From Mactra quadrangularis (lineage: Eukaryota > Mollusca > Bivalvia > Venerida > Mactridae): a DNA stretch of 64,000 nucleotides. The stretch is from the NCBI GenBank assembly GCA_025267735.1, contig CM046295.1, forward strand, positions 18,508,938 to 18,572,937. Reading direction: 5' to 3'. The position numbers and the translations under genes are program-made. Below, one piece after another: positions 1 through 11,574 of the stretch (positions are counted from its first letter, which is position 1; each line of letters begins with the position of its first letter). The notes below the pieces were generated by a model. That model was not told the origin of the DNA. It worked only from the letters and a program-made list of their open reading frames with translations, and did no database searches.

Positions 1-60
1 GTAGAATGTTGATTTTGCAATTAAAACTATCAATTGATTTGCAGGTTTTGGATTTTATTT

Positions 61-158
61 GGATGACCGTCATTGGTCAATATTTTGTTTGATACAGAAA
101 CGTTCTTTCCGATATATCTATCGAACCTACAATACCGGTATTCAATATATATCGTATA
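61..158 (-). repeat. Dispersed repeat, inverted mate of 3346-3440
   Basis: This stretch holds a CATTGGTCAATATTTTGTTT-like block, then a CGATATATCTAT block and an AATACCGGTATT palindrome. Its reverse complement recurs at 3346-3440 with the same order of blocks. The two copies are about 3.2 kb apart in opposite orientation. No coding potential is seen. The family is not recognised. Confidence 0.6.
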
Positions 159-267
159 CTGGTGTAGAGCCCTAAGCAATAACTTCTGAACAGTAGCATT
201 AGTCTCTCCCATCGGGTGTTGTAGGAGAGAGGTTGTACTGTATTATACTAAACAAGTAACCCAAGAC

Positions 268-465
268 AGTAGCGCATTTGGTAGCGAATGGTCCAGAGCA
301 AAATTATGTAGGGCAGTAGTCAGTCACTGAGATAAGTATACGCTCAGTAGTTGGTTTACAGCTTAATCCAGAGATTAAGCCTTTCCAGAGACAGTGAGTA
401 GTTGGGCTGTCTGCCGTGATTAAACGTATGAATATGATGTGTTGCTAGGGTGTTAAACAAAATCA
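268..465 (+). mobile_element. Degraded tRNA-derived SINE, family B
   Basis: The segment carries the family B body: GTAGGGCAGT, then CAGTCACTGA, CAGTAGTTGGTT, CCAGAGATTAAGCCTTTCC and the tail GTGTTGCTAGGGTGTTAAAC. The same order is seen, better preserved, at 19465-19775. The tRNA-like head is worn. It is a non-autonomous retroposon copy with no protein. Confidence 0.7.
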
Positions 466-640
466 AACATTTTAAGTACATGTATCTAAAGATATGTTTT
501 AATTTCTGAAGTATTTGTAAAAATTATGGACAATTAATTCATTAATTTTACAAAAAGTGTAACTGAAATTATAAATGGCACTGAATGATGTTAATACAGT
601 ACTGGTTATTAAATGCTTGAATCTAGAAATCCAAAAACCC

Positions 641-922
641 AGGTCGATAACGCAGTTGGTAGCGCCCTGGGATTTGGATACTCGTGCCTGAGGGGGTGCG
701 GGTTCGAATCCCACCCGGGGAGGTTATACCCTTCCATGAAAATTTGACAATAATGTCGATTTTCCTCCATTGATTAGATAATATGAAGAAGTTTCCTGCC
801 TTGTGGAAGGGTAGGTGAGTTCTGGTTATAGACAATGGTCCAGGAAAGCTAGGTTAGGTGCGCTGGACGCCGTGAAATGAACTAAATTGTGTTGATGCAG
901 CGTTAACTCCAATAAATAAATA
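641..922 (+). mobile_element. tRNA-derived SINE, family A
   Basis: The head resembles a tRNA gene: an A-box-like GATAACGCAGTTGGTAGCG and a B box GGTTCGAATCC at about 702-712, followed by CACCCGGGG. The body runs through GGTTATACCCTTCCATG and GTCCAGGAAAGCTAGGTTAG to GCGTTAACTCC and an (AATA)n tail. Copies lie at 20222-20520 and, truncated, at 31635-31830, both on the minus strand. RNA polymerase III promoter boxes and the simple tail identify a SINE. Confidence 0.85.
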
Positions 923-1029
923 AAATAAATACTAGAAATGCAAACCTTTCTAGGAACTCTGAATAAGGTGACTATCCACCATAGATCTATATGGCAAAAG
1001 AATTGGCTAAAACGCAGGGCGAATAACAT

Positions 1030-1365
1030 TTTTCTTTCATGATTTATGGTGAAACGTGATGTTATTTGATGAAAATATAAATTTTAAATTTTCATTGTAG
1101 TGACAATATAATAATATATTTTCATCTTCAATGACATCATCTTGAAAAATAAATGGCGTCATCTTGGAGAAGAAATGACATTGGGTTATAATTCGTGTAA
1201 AATACCTCTAACAATGCACAGAACTAAGTACAAAAAAACACTATATTCAGGAACTTTGGCAAAGATTTTATTATTTCTACTTGTGAACTCGGCAAACCAC
1301 AGTATGCTATTTGTGAAAATATGTTTTATGAGCTCTCTATGTGAAATGAAACTAGACTACTCTTT
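1030..1365 (+). repeat. Dispersed repeat C, copy 1
   Basis: An AT-rich repeat with TTTCTTTCAT, GATGAAAATATAA, CATTGTAGTGA and GTGTAAAATAC blocks. A diverged copy in the same orientation lies at 28385-28665. Both contain an internal gatgacgtca-like or gatgacatca-like stretch. No open reading frame is shared, so I read it as non-coding. Confidence 0.5.
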
Positions 1366-2915
1366 GACTTCATTCTGAATCTAATCTTTAAAACATTAGC
1401 TAAAACTTTCTGCTTGCATACTCATTTTTTTAATCTGACAAGCTCTCAGTCTAGGTCTAGATTAGCTGGCCTTTGCTATATTATAATTTCACGGCGTCTC
1501 AACGCCGTTATATTGTGGTGGGTAGATTTTGATAGCAATGGGCAAAAGTCACGTGACATAAATCCTTTCGATTTCCACTTCGGACAAATTTATTGTTTTT
1601 TTTAAATGCAGTCATAGTACAGCCCATTTTAGTTGAAAGTTTCATAGAAAAAGCATTTTCGGGGTAAACCATTTAAACAATATTTCTATCAACAATGCAA
1701 CACACGAAAAATCAGCGTATAAGGTTTTACATTTCTGCAAATCCTTTCGACTCACATGAAAAGGGGTATGTATAATTTGTGGACCAACCGGACCAGCGGA
1801 CCAGTTTAGTATACGGATACAGTATAACAAATATGTGTATCATAATGTGTGTATAGTAGATATATAATCGAGATTTGCCAATATTTTATTTGAAAAGATA
1901 AGATTGATAGAGTTTTCGGAAATTACTCAAATGTAAATATATAGATACCAATATCGAAAAAAAATTTTAAAGAAATAAGTTTGCAGATTTTAACTATAAA
2001 AAGAATCGTCGATTGCTTCATTACATATTGTTGTAAATATTCTATATTTCAACTGTTAGAGCTTTTTTCATTTGAAAACATATTTGATAGGATTCAAATG
2101 TAATATTTTAATAATATACCTTTTTGTCCTTTTTAGCGGACTTTATAACAACAACAACAAATGTTCACGCCTGTAATATCAAAATGTCGAAATTCAAAGA
2201 TGTTGGACAGTTATGCATTAGTTAGATGACGGAAAGTTAACAGAAAAGAAAGTAACCATTGATCTTTTAGAACGTGCATCTCTGGTCCTTCACCTATAAA
2301 CATAGAGCAACTTATTGAACTTGAATACAAAGCGTAGCCATGATATATGACGTAATACGAGGTTGCATTCTTCACTAGTATGATAATACCATATAAGGCG
2401 TTGTTTACACGCTCAACAAATGCGGCTATATTGGAATTTGGTAAACATTCATTGGCTGTTTAAAGGTTCATAGTAAAGGTCAATATCATTATATAGGCAA
2501 TTGTCAAGATTTGATAAATTTGTAGTCAACACCGGTTGCTTAAAGCCAATCAAAACGATGCATTTGTGGTCACATTATGATAAAATGGACGTCAAAAAGT
2601 CAAATTAGGGGTGCGTGAATGGGCTCGTTGAAGCAATGTTTTGTTGGGTTACTTGCTTGAATTAATTATTACCGAAAATACCTATATCAATATATAAACG
2701 TGTGCCTGTTAATTGAAAGTTGCAATGTAGGACCAAGAAAAATGCTTAACTATATGTAACATTTTTTATTCTTTCTGAAACTAGCATTTGTTGAAAAATT
2801 GTAATCCTAACTTCCCTACTTCGGGGCGAATCTATATTAATGGTTTTATATAGGGCGCACTAATTCCTGGTATTCTATAAATAAACTCACTGGTTTTACA
2901 TATCTTTACCAGTCC
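1366..2915. other. Intergenic, no feature recognised
   Basis: AT-rich DNA with a short (CAA)n run near 2147. Short open frames are present, but they lack splice context and domain-like composition. I see no gene, RNA or clear element here. Confidence 0.4.
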
Positions 2916-3121
2916 CGTGTTCAGTTACTACTGTTAGCTAACGTTAAGGATACGGGAGAACTCAACTTAAAGCCAACTCAACCTGTGGAATACTCAACAC
3001 AAAGTTGGGACAACTCAATCTGTTAGTACATGTATGATATTGAGTTGTCTCCGGTTGAGAAGTCAATTTGTTAAGTTGTTCCGATTCTACCGTTACGGAA
3101 TGTTCAAGATAACTGAACACG
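2916..3121. mobile_element. Small inverted-repeat element (MITE-like)
   Basis: Perfect 12-bp terminal inverted repeats CGTGTTCAGTTA (2916-2927) and TAACTGAACACG (3110-3121) bound a 206-bp element. The inside is rich in repeated CAACTCAA and TTGAGTTGT words, themselves partly inverted. Related interior words recur at 9660-9945. It has no coding capacity. Confidence 0.6.
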
Positions 3122-3345
3122 CTGCTGGGCACGCTAATTATTGTATTCTAAAATAAATATACTTGAGACGGTATAATACGCTAGGGCATATTGCTTGAAT
3201 GTTTTTAATCTATGGAGTATACACGGCTTAACGGCGGTTCAAGCATTTTTGGAAATGCTTATTCTTGTAATTCAACACATTTTAAAGCAGCGAATGAATG
3301 TAGTGTGTTCACTAAGCTGCGCGGGGAGCGTGAGGAATTACCTAT

Positions 3346-3440
3346 GTATACGATATATATCAAATACCGGTATTGTTGGTTCCATAGATATATAGGATCG
3401 ACCGTTTCCGTATCAAACAAAATATCGATCAATGACAGTT
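3346..3440 (+). repeat. Dispersed repeat, inverted mate of 61-158
   Basis: It contains GTATACGATATATATCAA, AATACCGGTATTG and CGTATCAAACAAAATAT in the reverse order and orientation of 61-158. See that entry. Confidence 0.6.
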
Positions 3441-4547
3441 ATGCTTTTGTATAATTCAAAATCCTGGCCTGCGAATCGGTCGATATCTGTAACTCACTGA
3501 TCCAAAACTATTTGTCAGGATCTTTTAACTTTTTCTTTATTTAACACTTTCCGACGTGCACTTAATCCTGCCTGTAACTCTCGAGGAAGGGATGGCAGTA
3601 TAAAGACATAAAATATTTTGTACAGCAAATCAACATCCTATTGACCTTACGCCAGAATACCTATGCTCCGCCCACCGATACACGTGGTACATTGTCCGAC
3701 ATTATCAGGGATTAATCTATGTCCCTAACTATTATCTATGTTTTGAAAGTAACAGGTTCAAATGCATGCTATTTACTTACTTGTCATCCGATTTCGATAA
3801 ACTTAATATTTTTGAAAAGGGCATTGTCTTATCTATCAAATGATACATTATTTATGAATATCCATTCATAAATATTCAACTTAAATGTGAGTTCATTTGC
3901 TCCAACAAAACAATATACGCACAAAGAATGAGCAAGTTGAAGGAATACACTTAAATTTGAACGCTGGTAATAGTTGTTTGGATGTACAGATTTTAAACAG
4001 TAAAACATGCTTCTGGACAGTTCGGCATGGGCTAATCTGTGGACGAACTTTCTAATGATTATTACGACACATCTTTAGGTCTTTCTATGGAAGTAGCTGT
4101 TGCGGTTAAAAGGCCTCTTTTTATGTACTTAGTTTTTCATTTTGCCCGGAGACCAACGATCATCTCTTATTAAACAGATCACTTTTGAGAACCAATAGTC
4201 ACACGGATTGATAAGAACAGATCCGCAATGGAGCATTTGGCTGAACAGAAGCGATAAGTCATGTAAATAGCTTCTGTTTTGAAAGACTATGTTTTCCCTT
4301 TTGCTGATTTTTTAAGCATCATGCAAATATGAATTACTGGAAATAAATCCAACTGAAACAAAACATCCTGTTTATCAAGATTCTCGATCTAACTAGTATC
4401 GAGAATCTAACTAGGCTCTTGGAACAATAATGTTACATTTGAACAGGAAAATGTTTTATAACAAGTTAACTTTTTATTACTGAAAGATATTAACATGACA
4501 ATTCAATATAATAGTTTTTTTAGTTACCTTTAAATTATACTTAATAA
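3441..4547. other. Intergenic, no feature recognised
   Basis: No exon-like frame flanked by splice sites, no RNA-like fold and no recognised repeat except a short palindrome around 4380-4410 (CTCGATCTAACTAGTATCGAG). Confidence 0.35.
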
Positions 4548-4814
4548 TTATACCCCGGCTTCGAAGAAAAGGGGGTATACTGTTTTACCCTTGTCCGTGC
4601 GTGCGTGTGTGCATCCGTCCGTCCGTTACAAAATTTCCGTGGCAGTTTTCTCAGCAACTATAACATGCAGCAGCCTAATACTTTACATATTGCTTCATCC
4701 CATGTGTTGTAAAGCGATTTCATGCTCCTTGCTCATCTACTTCCTGTTTGTCGCATATTTTTAGATTTTTGCGGGGGTATCACTAGTGAGCATTAGCTCA
4801 CAGATTTACTTGTT
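4548..4814 (+). repeat. TACCCC-type bivalve repeat, copy 1
   Basis: It starts with a hairpin-forming stretch TACCCCGGCTTCGAAGAA followed by AGGGGGTATACTG, then a (GTCC)n/(GTGC)n simple tract. It runs on through AACTATAACATGCAGCAGCC to GAGCATTAGCTCACAGATTTA. A second copy about 840 bp downstream (5386-5661) matches it closely over its full length. Likely a short non-autonomous mobile element. Confidence 0.7.
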
Positions 4815-5385
4815 CTTTTTTTGTTTGCTGTGACAATCACATTGCTGCATTTCACAGCAATTTTTTACTTGTATTTGTTTATTGGTCAGCACATAGGTCA
4901 GATAACTTACTGATACTTAATAGAAGGATTTAGGACTAGAATTGGTTGTAAGACCTTTGATAATATGGGTCCCTGTAGCATATCTGTTTAAGGAGATAGT
5001 AAAGCATCATGTCATTTACTACTATGTTTTATTTCAACTTTGCAGGATATTCATTCAGTATAATGGTTGTTGGTGAAGATTATATGTATAATATGATATG
5101 ATGATGGTGAATGACTTGTAGACAGTACTGTAACACAGATATATCTTGGTATGTTGTTATTTATTTTATTGAAGTCTCTCAATAGACTATATCTGGAATT
5201 CAAATATTAGTGTTTTCTCGTGAGGTACAAACAAACTTTCACCTTCCCGATGAAAATATGTGTACAAAAGGAATTATTCTGTTTTCTGTGCTTTTCAGCA
5301 ATAATGTGTAATAACTTTGTTTGTACTGCTTACACATGAATGAAAAACCCACCAATTTGAGGTCAGAATATATAAGGTCTATTTT

Positions 5386-5661
5386 TATACCCCCACTTCG
5401 AAGAAGAGGGGGGTATACTGTTTTACCCTTGTCCGTCCGTCCGTCCATCCATCCGTCCGTACGTTACAAAATTTCCGTCGCAGTTTCCTCAGCAACTATA
5501 ACATGCAGCAGCCTAATACTTTGCATATTGCTTCATCCCATAGTCCCATGTGGTGTAAAGCGATTTCATGCTCCTTGCTCATCTACTTCCTGTTTGTCGC
5601 ATATTTTTAGATTTTTGCGGGGGTATCACTAGTGAGCATTAGCTCACAGATTTACTTGTTT
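5386..5661 (+). repeat. TACCCC-type bivalve repeat, copy 2
   Basis: Same element as at 4548. The internal simple repeat is a purer CCGT/CCAT run (5430-5465), and an extra CATAGTCC is inserted near 5540. Open frames crossing it come from the simple repeat and are not genes. Confidence 0.7.
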
Positions 5662-6914
5662 TTTATTGTTTTAAGTTTTCTCAAGCACTAGTCTGGTTTT
5701 TTTCACCCATATAATTAAATGACATCAACTAATTTTCTTTATCATTAAATCCCAATTGATCCTGTGAGTGTTGATTGTTTGATTAAAATCCTCCCCACAA
5801 AAACTGAATCATGGTGTAAAGTAGGTCATGTGCAAAAATATTTTATTCAGACAAAACAAATTTTACCACTCACAAGCTAATGTAGGCATTTTCTGACAAA
5901 GAAATGTATAATGGTTATATTGGCACTTTTTGAATCTCCTTTTTTTGGCTTTTGTAAGAAATTTTTTAGAAAAACGAACAATTGTTTAAATTTCGCTGAC
6001 AATGTGACTTATACTAGGTGTAAATTAATTATGTGAACATGGCACGTTATTGTACTTTTAATTTTGGACTCATCCTTTTTATGGGGGGAAACAGAAAAGT
6101 TCAAAATATTATGTAACTGTTTCATAGAATTTAATTCTTATGAACATAAATTGGTTTTGTATAATTCATTGCTATTAAGAAAATAATCTATGCTTGTTTT
6201 TTAAATAAAACTATGACAAAAGGAAAACTTCTGATCATGTTCGTTATTATTTCTCTGTTTTTGACAGTTAAACTCTTCTTTCGTAAGATTGAGACGTCAA
6301 GTAAAAAACTTGGATTATAATATAGTCATATGATCTTCAGAATCTATATAATTGTTGTTTTTCACCGAAGTCTTGCTGTAGGGTTTCATCATCGGAAATA
6401 ATTAGACAACCCTTTTCGATCAATCATCGATTATATAATCGAAACATTTACTCAAAGTTTTAATTGGGGATTTCCGAAAATATATGATATGACAATACAC
6501 TGCAATGGTTTAATTAAGTGATTTTGTTTCATGTAATAGAATATTAAATCATAGTAAACCTATAATTAGTAGTTTAGTTGTTGTTTATGTTTAATAATAA
6601 AAATAAATTTTCAGTCATTTTCTGTACCCATATACAGTATAGATTGGTATTAATTAAAACTAGAATGTCTTATTTCAATTAATATATAATGAATAACCAA
6701 CATTTGGGATAATCGATTATTGAACTTCATAATTGATTGTCACCCACTTCTAATGAAATGATCGATTATCAATTACAATCGATCATCGTTTTATCCCTAT
6801 CTTGCAATAGCCAAAACATTGAGCTGATCAAATAGTGCTTAAAATAACTTATACATTTCAATGCCTGAAAATCTCCTTGTTAACCTTTAAATTGTAATTG
6901 TTTATTTGAATCCT
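5662..6914. other. AT-rich intergenic, no feature recognised
   Basis: Around 6410-6790 the words ATCGATTATATAATCGA, ATCGATTAT and CAATCGATCATCG recur with alternating orientation, suggesting a decayed inverted-repeat element. No gene is seen. Confidence 0.35.
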
Positions 6915-7148
6915 AGCCACGGCCGTGGCGTAGTGGTTAAAGTGTCTGACTCCGAATCCGGAGATTGCGGGTTTGAATCCCTGTCGCGGCAGGTCATACC
7001 CTTTACATGAGTTGTTGGCCTCATGGTAGGGTAAGTTAGTACTGGTGATAGAAAAAGTGTCCAGGAAACCTATAGAAGGAAGAGCTGGCCGTCGTTTATA
7101 TGACCTATATATGTGTTTAATGCGACGTGAAAGAAACCAAACCAAACA
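6915..7148 (+). mobile_element. tRNA-derived SINE, family C
   Basis: The tRNA-like head reads GTGGCGTAGTGGTTAAAGTG (A box) and GCGGGTTTGAATCCC (B box). A body with TCATACCCTTTACATGAG and GTCCAGGAAACC follows, then a CCAAACCAAACAAAA tail. Acceptor-stem pairing is poor, so it is not a working tRNA gene. Its 3' end resembles the tails at 8618-8684, 38175-38230 and 49910-49965. Confidence 0.8.
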
Positions 7149-7330
7149 AAATTTATTTGAATCCTCTGCACTAGTATTTTTTTCCGATCTTCTAGATTAC
7201 CTTAACATTCAATCTTAGTGCAAAGGAATTGATATATGCAATCAATATTGAAGGGACCAATTCAGAGTTTTAGGGGAAAGAAAGATGGTAGTTTCTATGC
7301 ACAAGGGAGACCACTGTAGTATTATTAAAA

Positions 7331-7478
7331 ACTCATTCGAAACTCCTCGGCCATTCCCTACGAATAACCTCGGACATATTTAGACGCCATTTTGGAAAAA
7401 CCGGTGTTGAAGTAAACAAATACATGATCGTTAAGGCGATGACTGAAGTTTCGTTTAAGTCCGTAAATTTGAAATTGC
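7331..7478 (-). mobile_element. Half copy of the foldback MITE at 48633
   Basis: It carries GGAACTCCTCGGCCATT-like, CGGACATATTTAGACGCCATTTTG, CGGTGTTGAAGTAAACAAAT and GATCGTTAAGGC blocks, matching one arm of 48633-48942 in inverted order. Only one arm is preserved. Confidence 0.6.
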
Positions 7479-7559
7479 ACATTTCAATGATACCGATGAA
7501 CAATATTTGGTTCAATTTAAAACAAATAAAATTAATATGTTTAGACAAAGATCCATGTG

Positions 7560-8340
7560 TGTACTACTAGAACAATTTTGCGTAACCGTTATGTGCTTCG
7601 CCTCGCGTAGGTAGTAAAATCACCAAAATCCAGTGAAGACCCCCCCACGAATCCTTCCGAGACTAATCATTCATGAAAGGTTGAGGTGTTCCGAATGATT
7701 AAAAACTAATTTAAACAGCCTGAATTATCTCCCTTATAAAACAAAACTAGATTTGACCCTGTTAGAATATTTGTTGTTTTTTTTTGAGTTATTAAAATCA
7801 TCTTTTAGTTCTCAATTGATTTTTAAAGTTGTTTTGTGCAGATTAAAATGTATAGTTTAATATTAAGATAAATTTAAATAACTATTTTATGATAATTGTT
7901 TATTTGATAGTTTTATTTAATTTTACTCTTTTGGAAATTCATTAATTAGAAAAATTAGAAATTATATATTAGAATATAATTTTAGATAACATTGTACTAT
8001 GTATTTATAATGAGTAGGTCAACATTCAACAATAAGGTTTATGGAGTTATATAGTTATATAGTTGATTTAAAACTCCAAGATTTTGTTTATTAAAAACCA
8101 TCTTCTTTATTGAAACAATTGAGAAACTTCAAAGATTACTTGGAATAAAATGTGATAATTAAGGTAGAATTTCCCTAATATAACACTATTATTCTAACTA
8201 CAGTACATTTCTCACAAAACTTGTATCTAATTTTATTTTTTAGTATTTTCTCCTTGTCGTTTACTTATATGTTATAAATTATAATTTTTAAATAAAATCT
8301 TACACAATTTCCATATCAAAGGGAGATAATTTCTCATCAA
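7560..8340. other. Very AT-rich intergenic
   Basis: No coding, RNA or repeat signal is seen apart from local AT simple sequence. Confidence 0.35.
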
Positions 8341-8355
8341 AAGTTAATTTTTATA

Positions 8356-8897
8356 CAGGCCTCCTAGTGAAACCTTTAAAACCTTTAAAAACCTTTAATT
8401 TCAGAACAAACCTTTAAAACCTTTACATTTCCCCAGAAAACCTTTAAAACACCAAAATAGCCTGTAATTCTCACTCAAAACCTTTATATTTGCTCTGACT
8501 GGTTGCCGTGCTAGCTTAAAGCAAGTAAAGGGTTTTGTTCTGCATTTTCCCTACACTGTAAAACAGGTGCTATGTATGATATAAATATGCAGAGAAAATA
8601 GGTATACACATTAAATAATTCGGCGCAATATGACCTTTCTGTGTTGGTGCGCCGTAAAACCCAAACAAACAAACCAAACATTAAATAAGGTATGTATTAT
8701 ATTGCATAATTCAAACAATATATAACATCAAAAAATGACTTTGGTATGGTGGGTTTAATAAAGAAATGAGAACTTCGACAAAAATAGCCTTTATTTACTC
8801 TTTATTTTTTCATATTTTACACTAAAAGGCCTTTATTTTCATACATTGGAGCCTCTATAAAAACCTTTATTTTTGTTTTGGCCTGCTAGGAGGCCTG
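8356..8897. mobile_element. Non-autonomous DNA element with perfect TIRs
   Basis: The 12-bp termini CAGGCCTCCTAG (8356-8367) and CTAGGAGGCCTG (8886-8897) are perfect inverted repeats. They are flanked by a 7-bp direct repeat TTTTATA (8349-8355 and 8898-8904). The CAGG...CCTG ends and a 7-8-bp duplication fit a hAT-like element. The inside is dominated by repeated AAACCTTTAAAA words at the left and GCCTTTATTT words at the right, so the arms are partly complementary. No transposase is encoded. Confidence 0.8.
8618..8684 (+). mobile_element. SINE 3' tail fragment
   Basis: GGCGCAATATGACCTTTCTG, GTTGGTGCGCCGTAAAACCC and a CAAACAAACAAACC tail. It sits inside the 8356-8897 element, so it is a later insertion or part of a composite. 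Confidence 0.7.
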
Positions 8898-8984
8898 TTT
8901 TATATTATGTTTATTTATATTATCCCACAATTTTGAAAATTGAACTGTAAATACTTAGAATTGGAAACTATTGTTCAATTGTAT

Positions 8985-9130
8985 TCACTTTTCAGTGGTG
9001 CATAAATTAACCCCTTTGGTTTGAATATTCACTACAGTACTTCTGTACTTTTGATTGATAAAATTATATTTAAATCAGTGGAGTTAATGTATATGCCTCT
9101 GACAGACAAATAAAATTGAACATTATGTCA
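8985..9130 (+). repeat. Dispersed repeat E, copy 1
   Basis: The blocks TTTTCAGTGGTGCATAAATT, CACTACAGTACTTCTGTA and AAATCAGTGGAGTTAATGTA recur at about 55240-55420. The CAGTGG...TTAA words face each other, as in a small inverted-repeat element. Confidence 0.55.
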
Positions 9131-9204
9131 CAGGTTTTAGCACAAAATGGCTGTAACTCAATTTAAGAAAAGAGTGAGTTAGGATCAAGTTGCCCTAAAC
9201 TCGC

Positions 9205-9450
9205 GACATGTACTATTATATACAATCTCCGTAAACAGAGATTCTGTAGAGCGTTGTCAAACAGGATCTCTACTTTCTCAATGCACAGTCTGCGATTGGG
9301 TGACTCATTTCAAATTGCGTGACGTAGATGATGTAAACAAGTTACATATCATAACAATTTCGTCATGAAGATTGTGATGAGAAAAGGTCACCTGAATAGC
9401 GAGTATGCTAGCAGAAAATTTTAGATCTGGTTTTAATCAGATGGTATGAA
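9205..9450 (+). repeat. Dispersed repeat F, copy 1 (partial)
   Basis: It shares CACAGTCTGCGATTGGG, TTTCAAATTGCGTGACGTAG, GATGTAAACAAGTTAC and ATGATGAGAAAAGGTC with 11575-11950, and inverted with 21757-22165. The middle portion present in those copies is missing here. Confidence 0.7.
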
Positions 9451-9659
9451 ATATTGCTCACTTGTGTTTATTATTATATTGATAGTTATCTCCCTTCTTT
9501 ATTACAGAACTAGGATGTTTTCAGTGAAGTTATTGATGGTTATGGTTATGGTGACAATAAAACAATGAATCTCTATTCTTTAGACCTTCATCATAAGAAA
9601 TTTCAGCTGTAAGGAACATGTACTTTATTCTTTGATTTATATTGAATGGACTAGCTGAG

Positions 9660-9945
9660 TTTTGTCAGGGTCCAGTGCAACTCCACTCATGGACAACTCA
9701 ACCCTGTGAGACAACTCTGTTCCTGTATTATTCATAATTATAAGTTAATTGTGCATGGAAGATATTGCGGAATGATGATTTGAAATTTTTAGTTCTTTAA
9801 AAAGTTAGAATAACATTAAAAATCAATTTTAATTTGAACTTATAATTTTTTCAATCAAATTACTGATAATATATGATACAGATTGAGTTGTTCTGGGGTT
9901 GTGTTGTCTATCGGTTGAGTTGTCCCAACTGGCGGCATAAGTTAT
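9660..9945 (+). repeat. CAACTC/GAGTTGT-rich repeat
   Basis: Several CAACTC and GAGTTGT words face each other (for example GGACAACTCAACCC and GGTTGAGTTGTCCC), as in the element at 2916. The termini are unclear. Confidence 0.4.
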
Positions 9946-9962
9946 CCTGATCAAGTATTGTA

Positions 9963-10554
9963 CAATTAGGGACTTTAGTCAGTTATCTTCCCCTGATAAA
10001 ATCTGAAGCAATCCAATTGGTAAGTAGGTCCTTACATTTGGAGTTCTCGGATTTTATCATTGAAGTCTATGTAAGGATAACAAAATATTTCATCTAATAT
10101 CTTTCTTGTTAATGAAGATATTAACAGAAGTGGTGAAATTATGACGGTTCTTTACCCTATAAATACTTAGCTTGAATTTCAAACAAATACAACGATTTAC
10201 AAAAAAGTTATTTTAGGCCACAACAAATTGATCATATGTTCTATGGATTCGCTAGCACCTTAATTATGACAGATTTTACAAAAAAAAATTTTTATCTTGC
10301 TCGCTCATAAAAATTTGGTCAAACCGCTATATAAAGCAAGTGAATAAAGACTTTTTTTTATTTTTTGTCTTCGCTCGCTCCCCCCATTTTTTTTTTCAGA
10401 AAAATCCGTAGAACAAATTATCAACTTGTGGCCTTAAATTAATTTTGGCAAATTGACATTGAAAAGTAAGGATAAAATCCAAGTAATCCAACTAATTGGA
10501 CCTACCTATTTGAAGAGTATACAAGGAGAAATAACTGACTAAAGTCCCTAATTG
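9963..10554. mobile_element. MITE with 24-bp TIRs, host of a nested element
   Basis: The left end CAATTAGGGACTTTAGTCAG and the right end CTGACTAAAGTCCCTAATTG are perfect inverted repeats, and pairing continues imperfectly inward. A diverged half copy at 62021-62290 lacks the insertion found here at 10216-10433. The element has no coding capacity. Confidence 0.8.
10216..10433. mobile_element. Nested MITE, PIF/Harbinger-like (TTA duplication)
   Basis: Termini GGCCACAA and TTGTGGCC are inverted and flanked on both sides by TTA (10213-10215 and 10434-10436). A 3-bp TWA target duplication is the habit of the PIF/Harbinger superfamily. The paralogous sequence near 62125-62150 keeps an uninterrupted version of the target, which supports the boundaries. 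Internal ends contain TTCTATGGATTC/GAAAAATCCGTAGAA and facing TCGCTCGCTC words. Confidence 0.75.
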
Positions 10555-10595
10555 CGAACTGAATGGTTTGAAGTCAAAGACAGTATATAATTATA

Positions 10596-10957
10596 CAGTG
10601 GCAACCAAATGTTTGGAGATATTTTCACTTTGTAGGCCTTCTAGAAGTTTTTAATGAAAGTGTGAAAATAAACTGTATTTATGAATGTCTTTAATTATGG
10701 CTCTACTTAAGTCTACAAAGTAAAAAAAAAAAAACTTTGTTTACAAAAAAGCATTATTTTGATCATAGTTTGGGATACTTTGTTATTTCTGATATATTTG
10801 CTGATTCTTATAAATGTGATGCATTCATTAAAATTGTTTTCATTTTATTACCAACCTTACAAAATGCACTTAAAATAATGTTTCTACAAAATCAATCAAT
10901 GAAGTTGAAGATTTTTTACATTAAATTTCCATGTCTCCTAACTTTTGGTTGGCACTG
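10596..10957. mobile_element. Tc1/mariner-type MITE
   Basis: The ends CAGTGGCAACCAAA and TTTGGTTGGCACTG are inverted repeats flanked by TA on both sides (10594-10595 and 10958-10959). This is the arrangement of Tc1/mariner elements. The 362-bp interior is AT-rich, and a frame inside it is not a transposase. Confidence 0.75.
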
Positions 10958-11049
10958 TACTCACAAAGTTTATTACTAGTTTTATACCCAAGTGGCTAGT
11001 TTCTTCAATATAATTAACTATTCATGTGTAATCAAGGTGAATAGTAGAA

Positions 11050-11478
11050 GGGTATGTAAAGTCAGCAGTATAGCAGTAACTTCAGTAAGTTTACTGCCAG
11101 AAAGTTTGTAGTTCAGCAGTAAAAAAATTTTTTGCTAAAAGTTTCAGCAGTAAAAGTATAAAAAATGGTGGTTGTATTGCTCCAACTTTCAGTCATAATG
11201 GTAATGGTAATGACAGTGATGATGATAGTCAAGTTGAAATATTAAATACATATTATCATATCAATCAAATTCTTAGAAACAATGTAATCAGAATGTAAAT
11301 TTTAGGTACTGTTCTGAATTTTACTGTCAACATCACCTGTCTTCAATGTTATACATAAAAAATGAAGAACATATCTATATTTAACTGAGGGAAAATTAAA
11401 AGAAATAAGATGCATGAAATTTTAGCAGTAAAGATTTTCTGTTGTACTGCTGATGTTATGCTGATTCTGCATACATTC
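11050..11478. mobile_element. Probable inverted-repeat element rich in CAGCAGTA
   Basis: GTATGTAAAGTCAGCAGTA at the left faces ATGCTGATTCTGCATAC at the right, with repeated CAGCAGTAAA words inside the left arm and one TTTAGCAGTAAAG at the right. The ends are imperfect. Confidence 0.4.
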
Positions 11479-11574
11479 AATAAAAAAATTGTAATGATAA
11501 GTTTCAATTCTAATACTTTACTTATTTGAAATTTTGAGAACAGCCCTTCTGTTGACTTATAAATTTCAGATATC

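Noticed and set aside
5321..5632. 103-codon forward frame with Pro/Ser/Val runs
   Set aside because: It is produced by the CCGT/CCAT simple repeat inside the TACCCC-type element.
6915..6990. Possible functional tRNA gene
   Set aside because: A and B boxes are present, but the acceptor stem does not pair and a SINE body with a CAAA-type tail follows.
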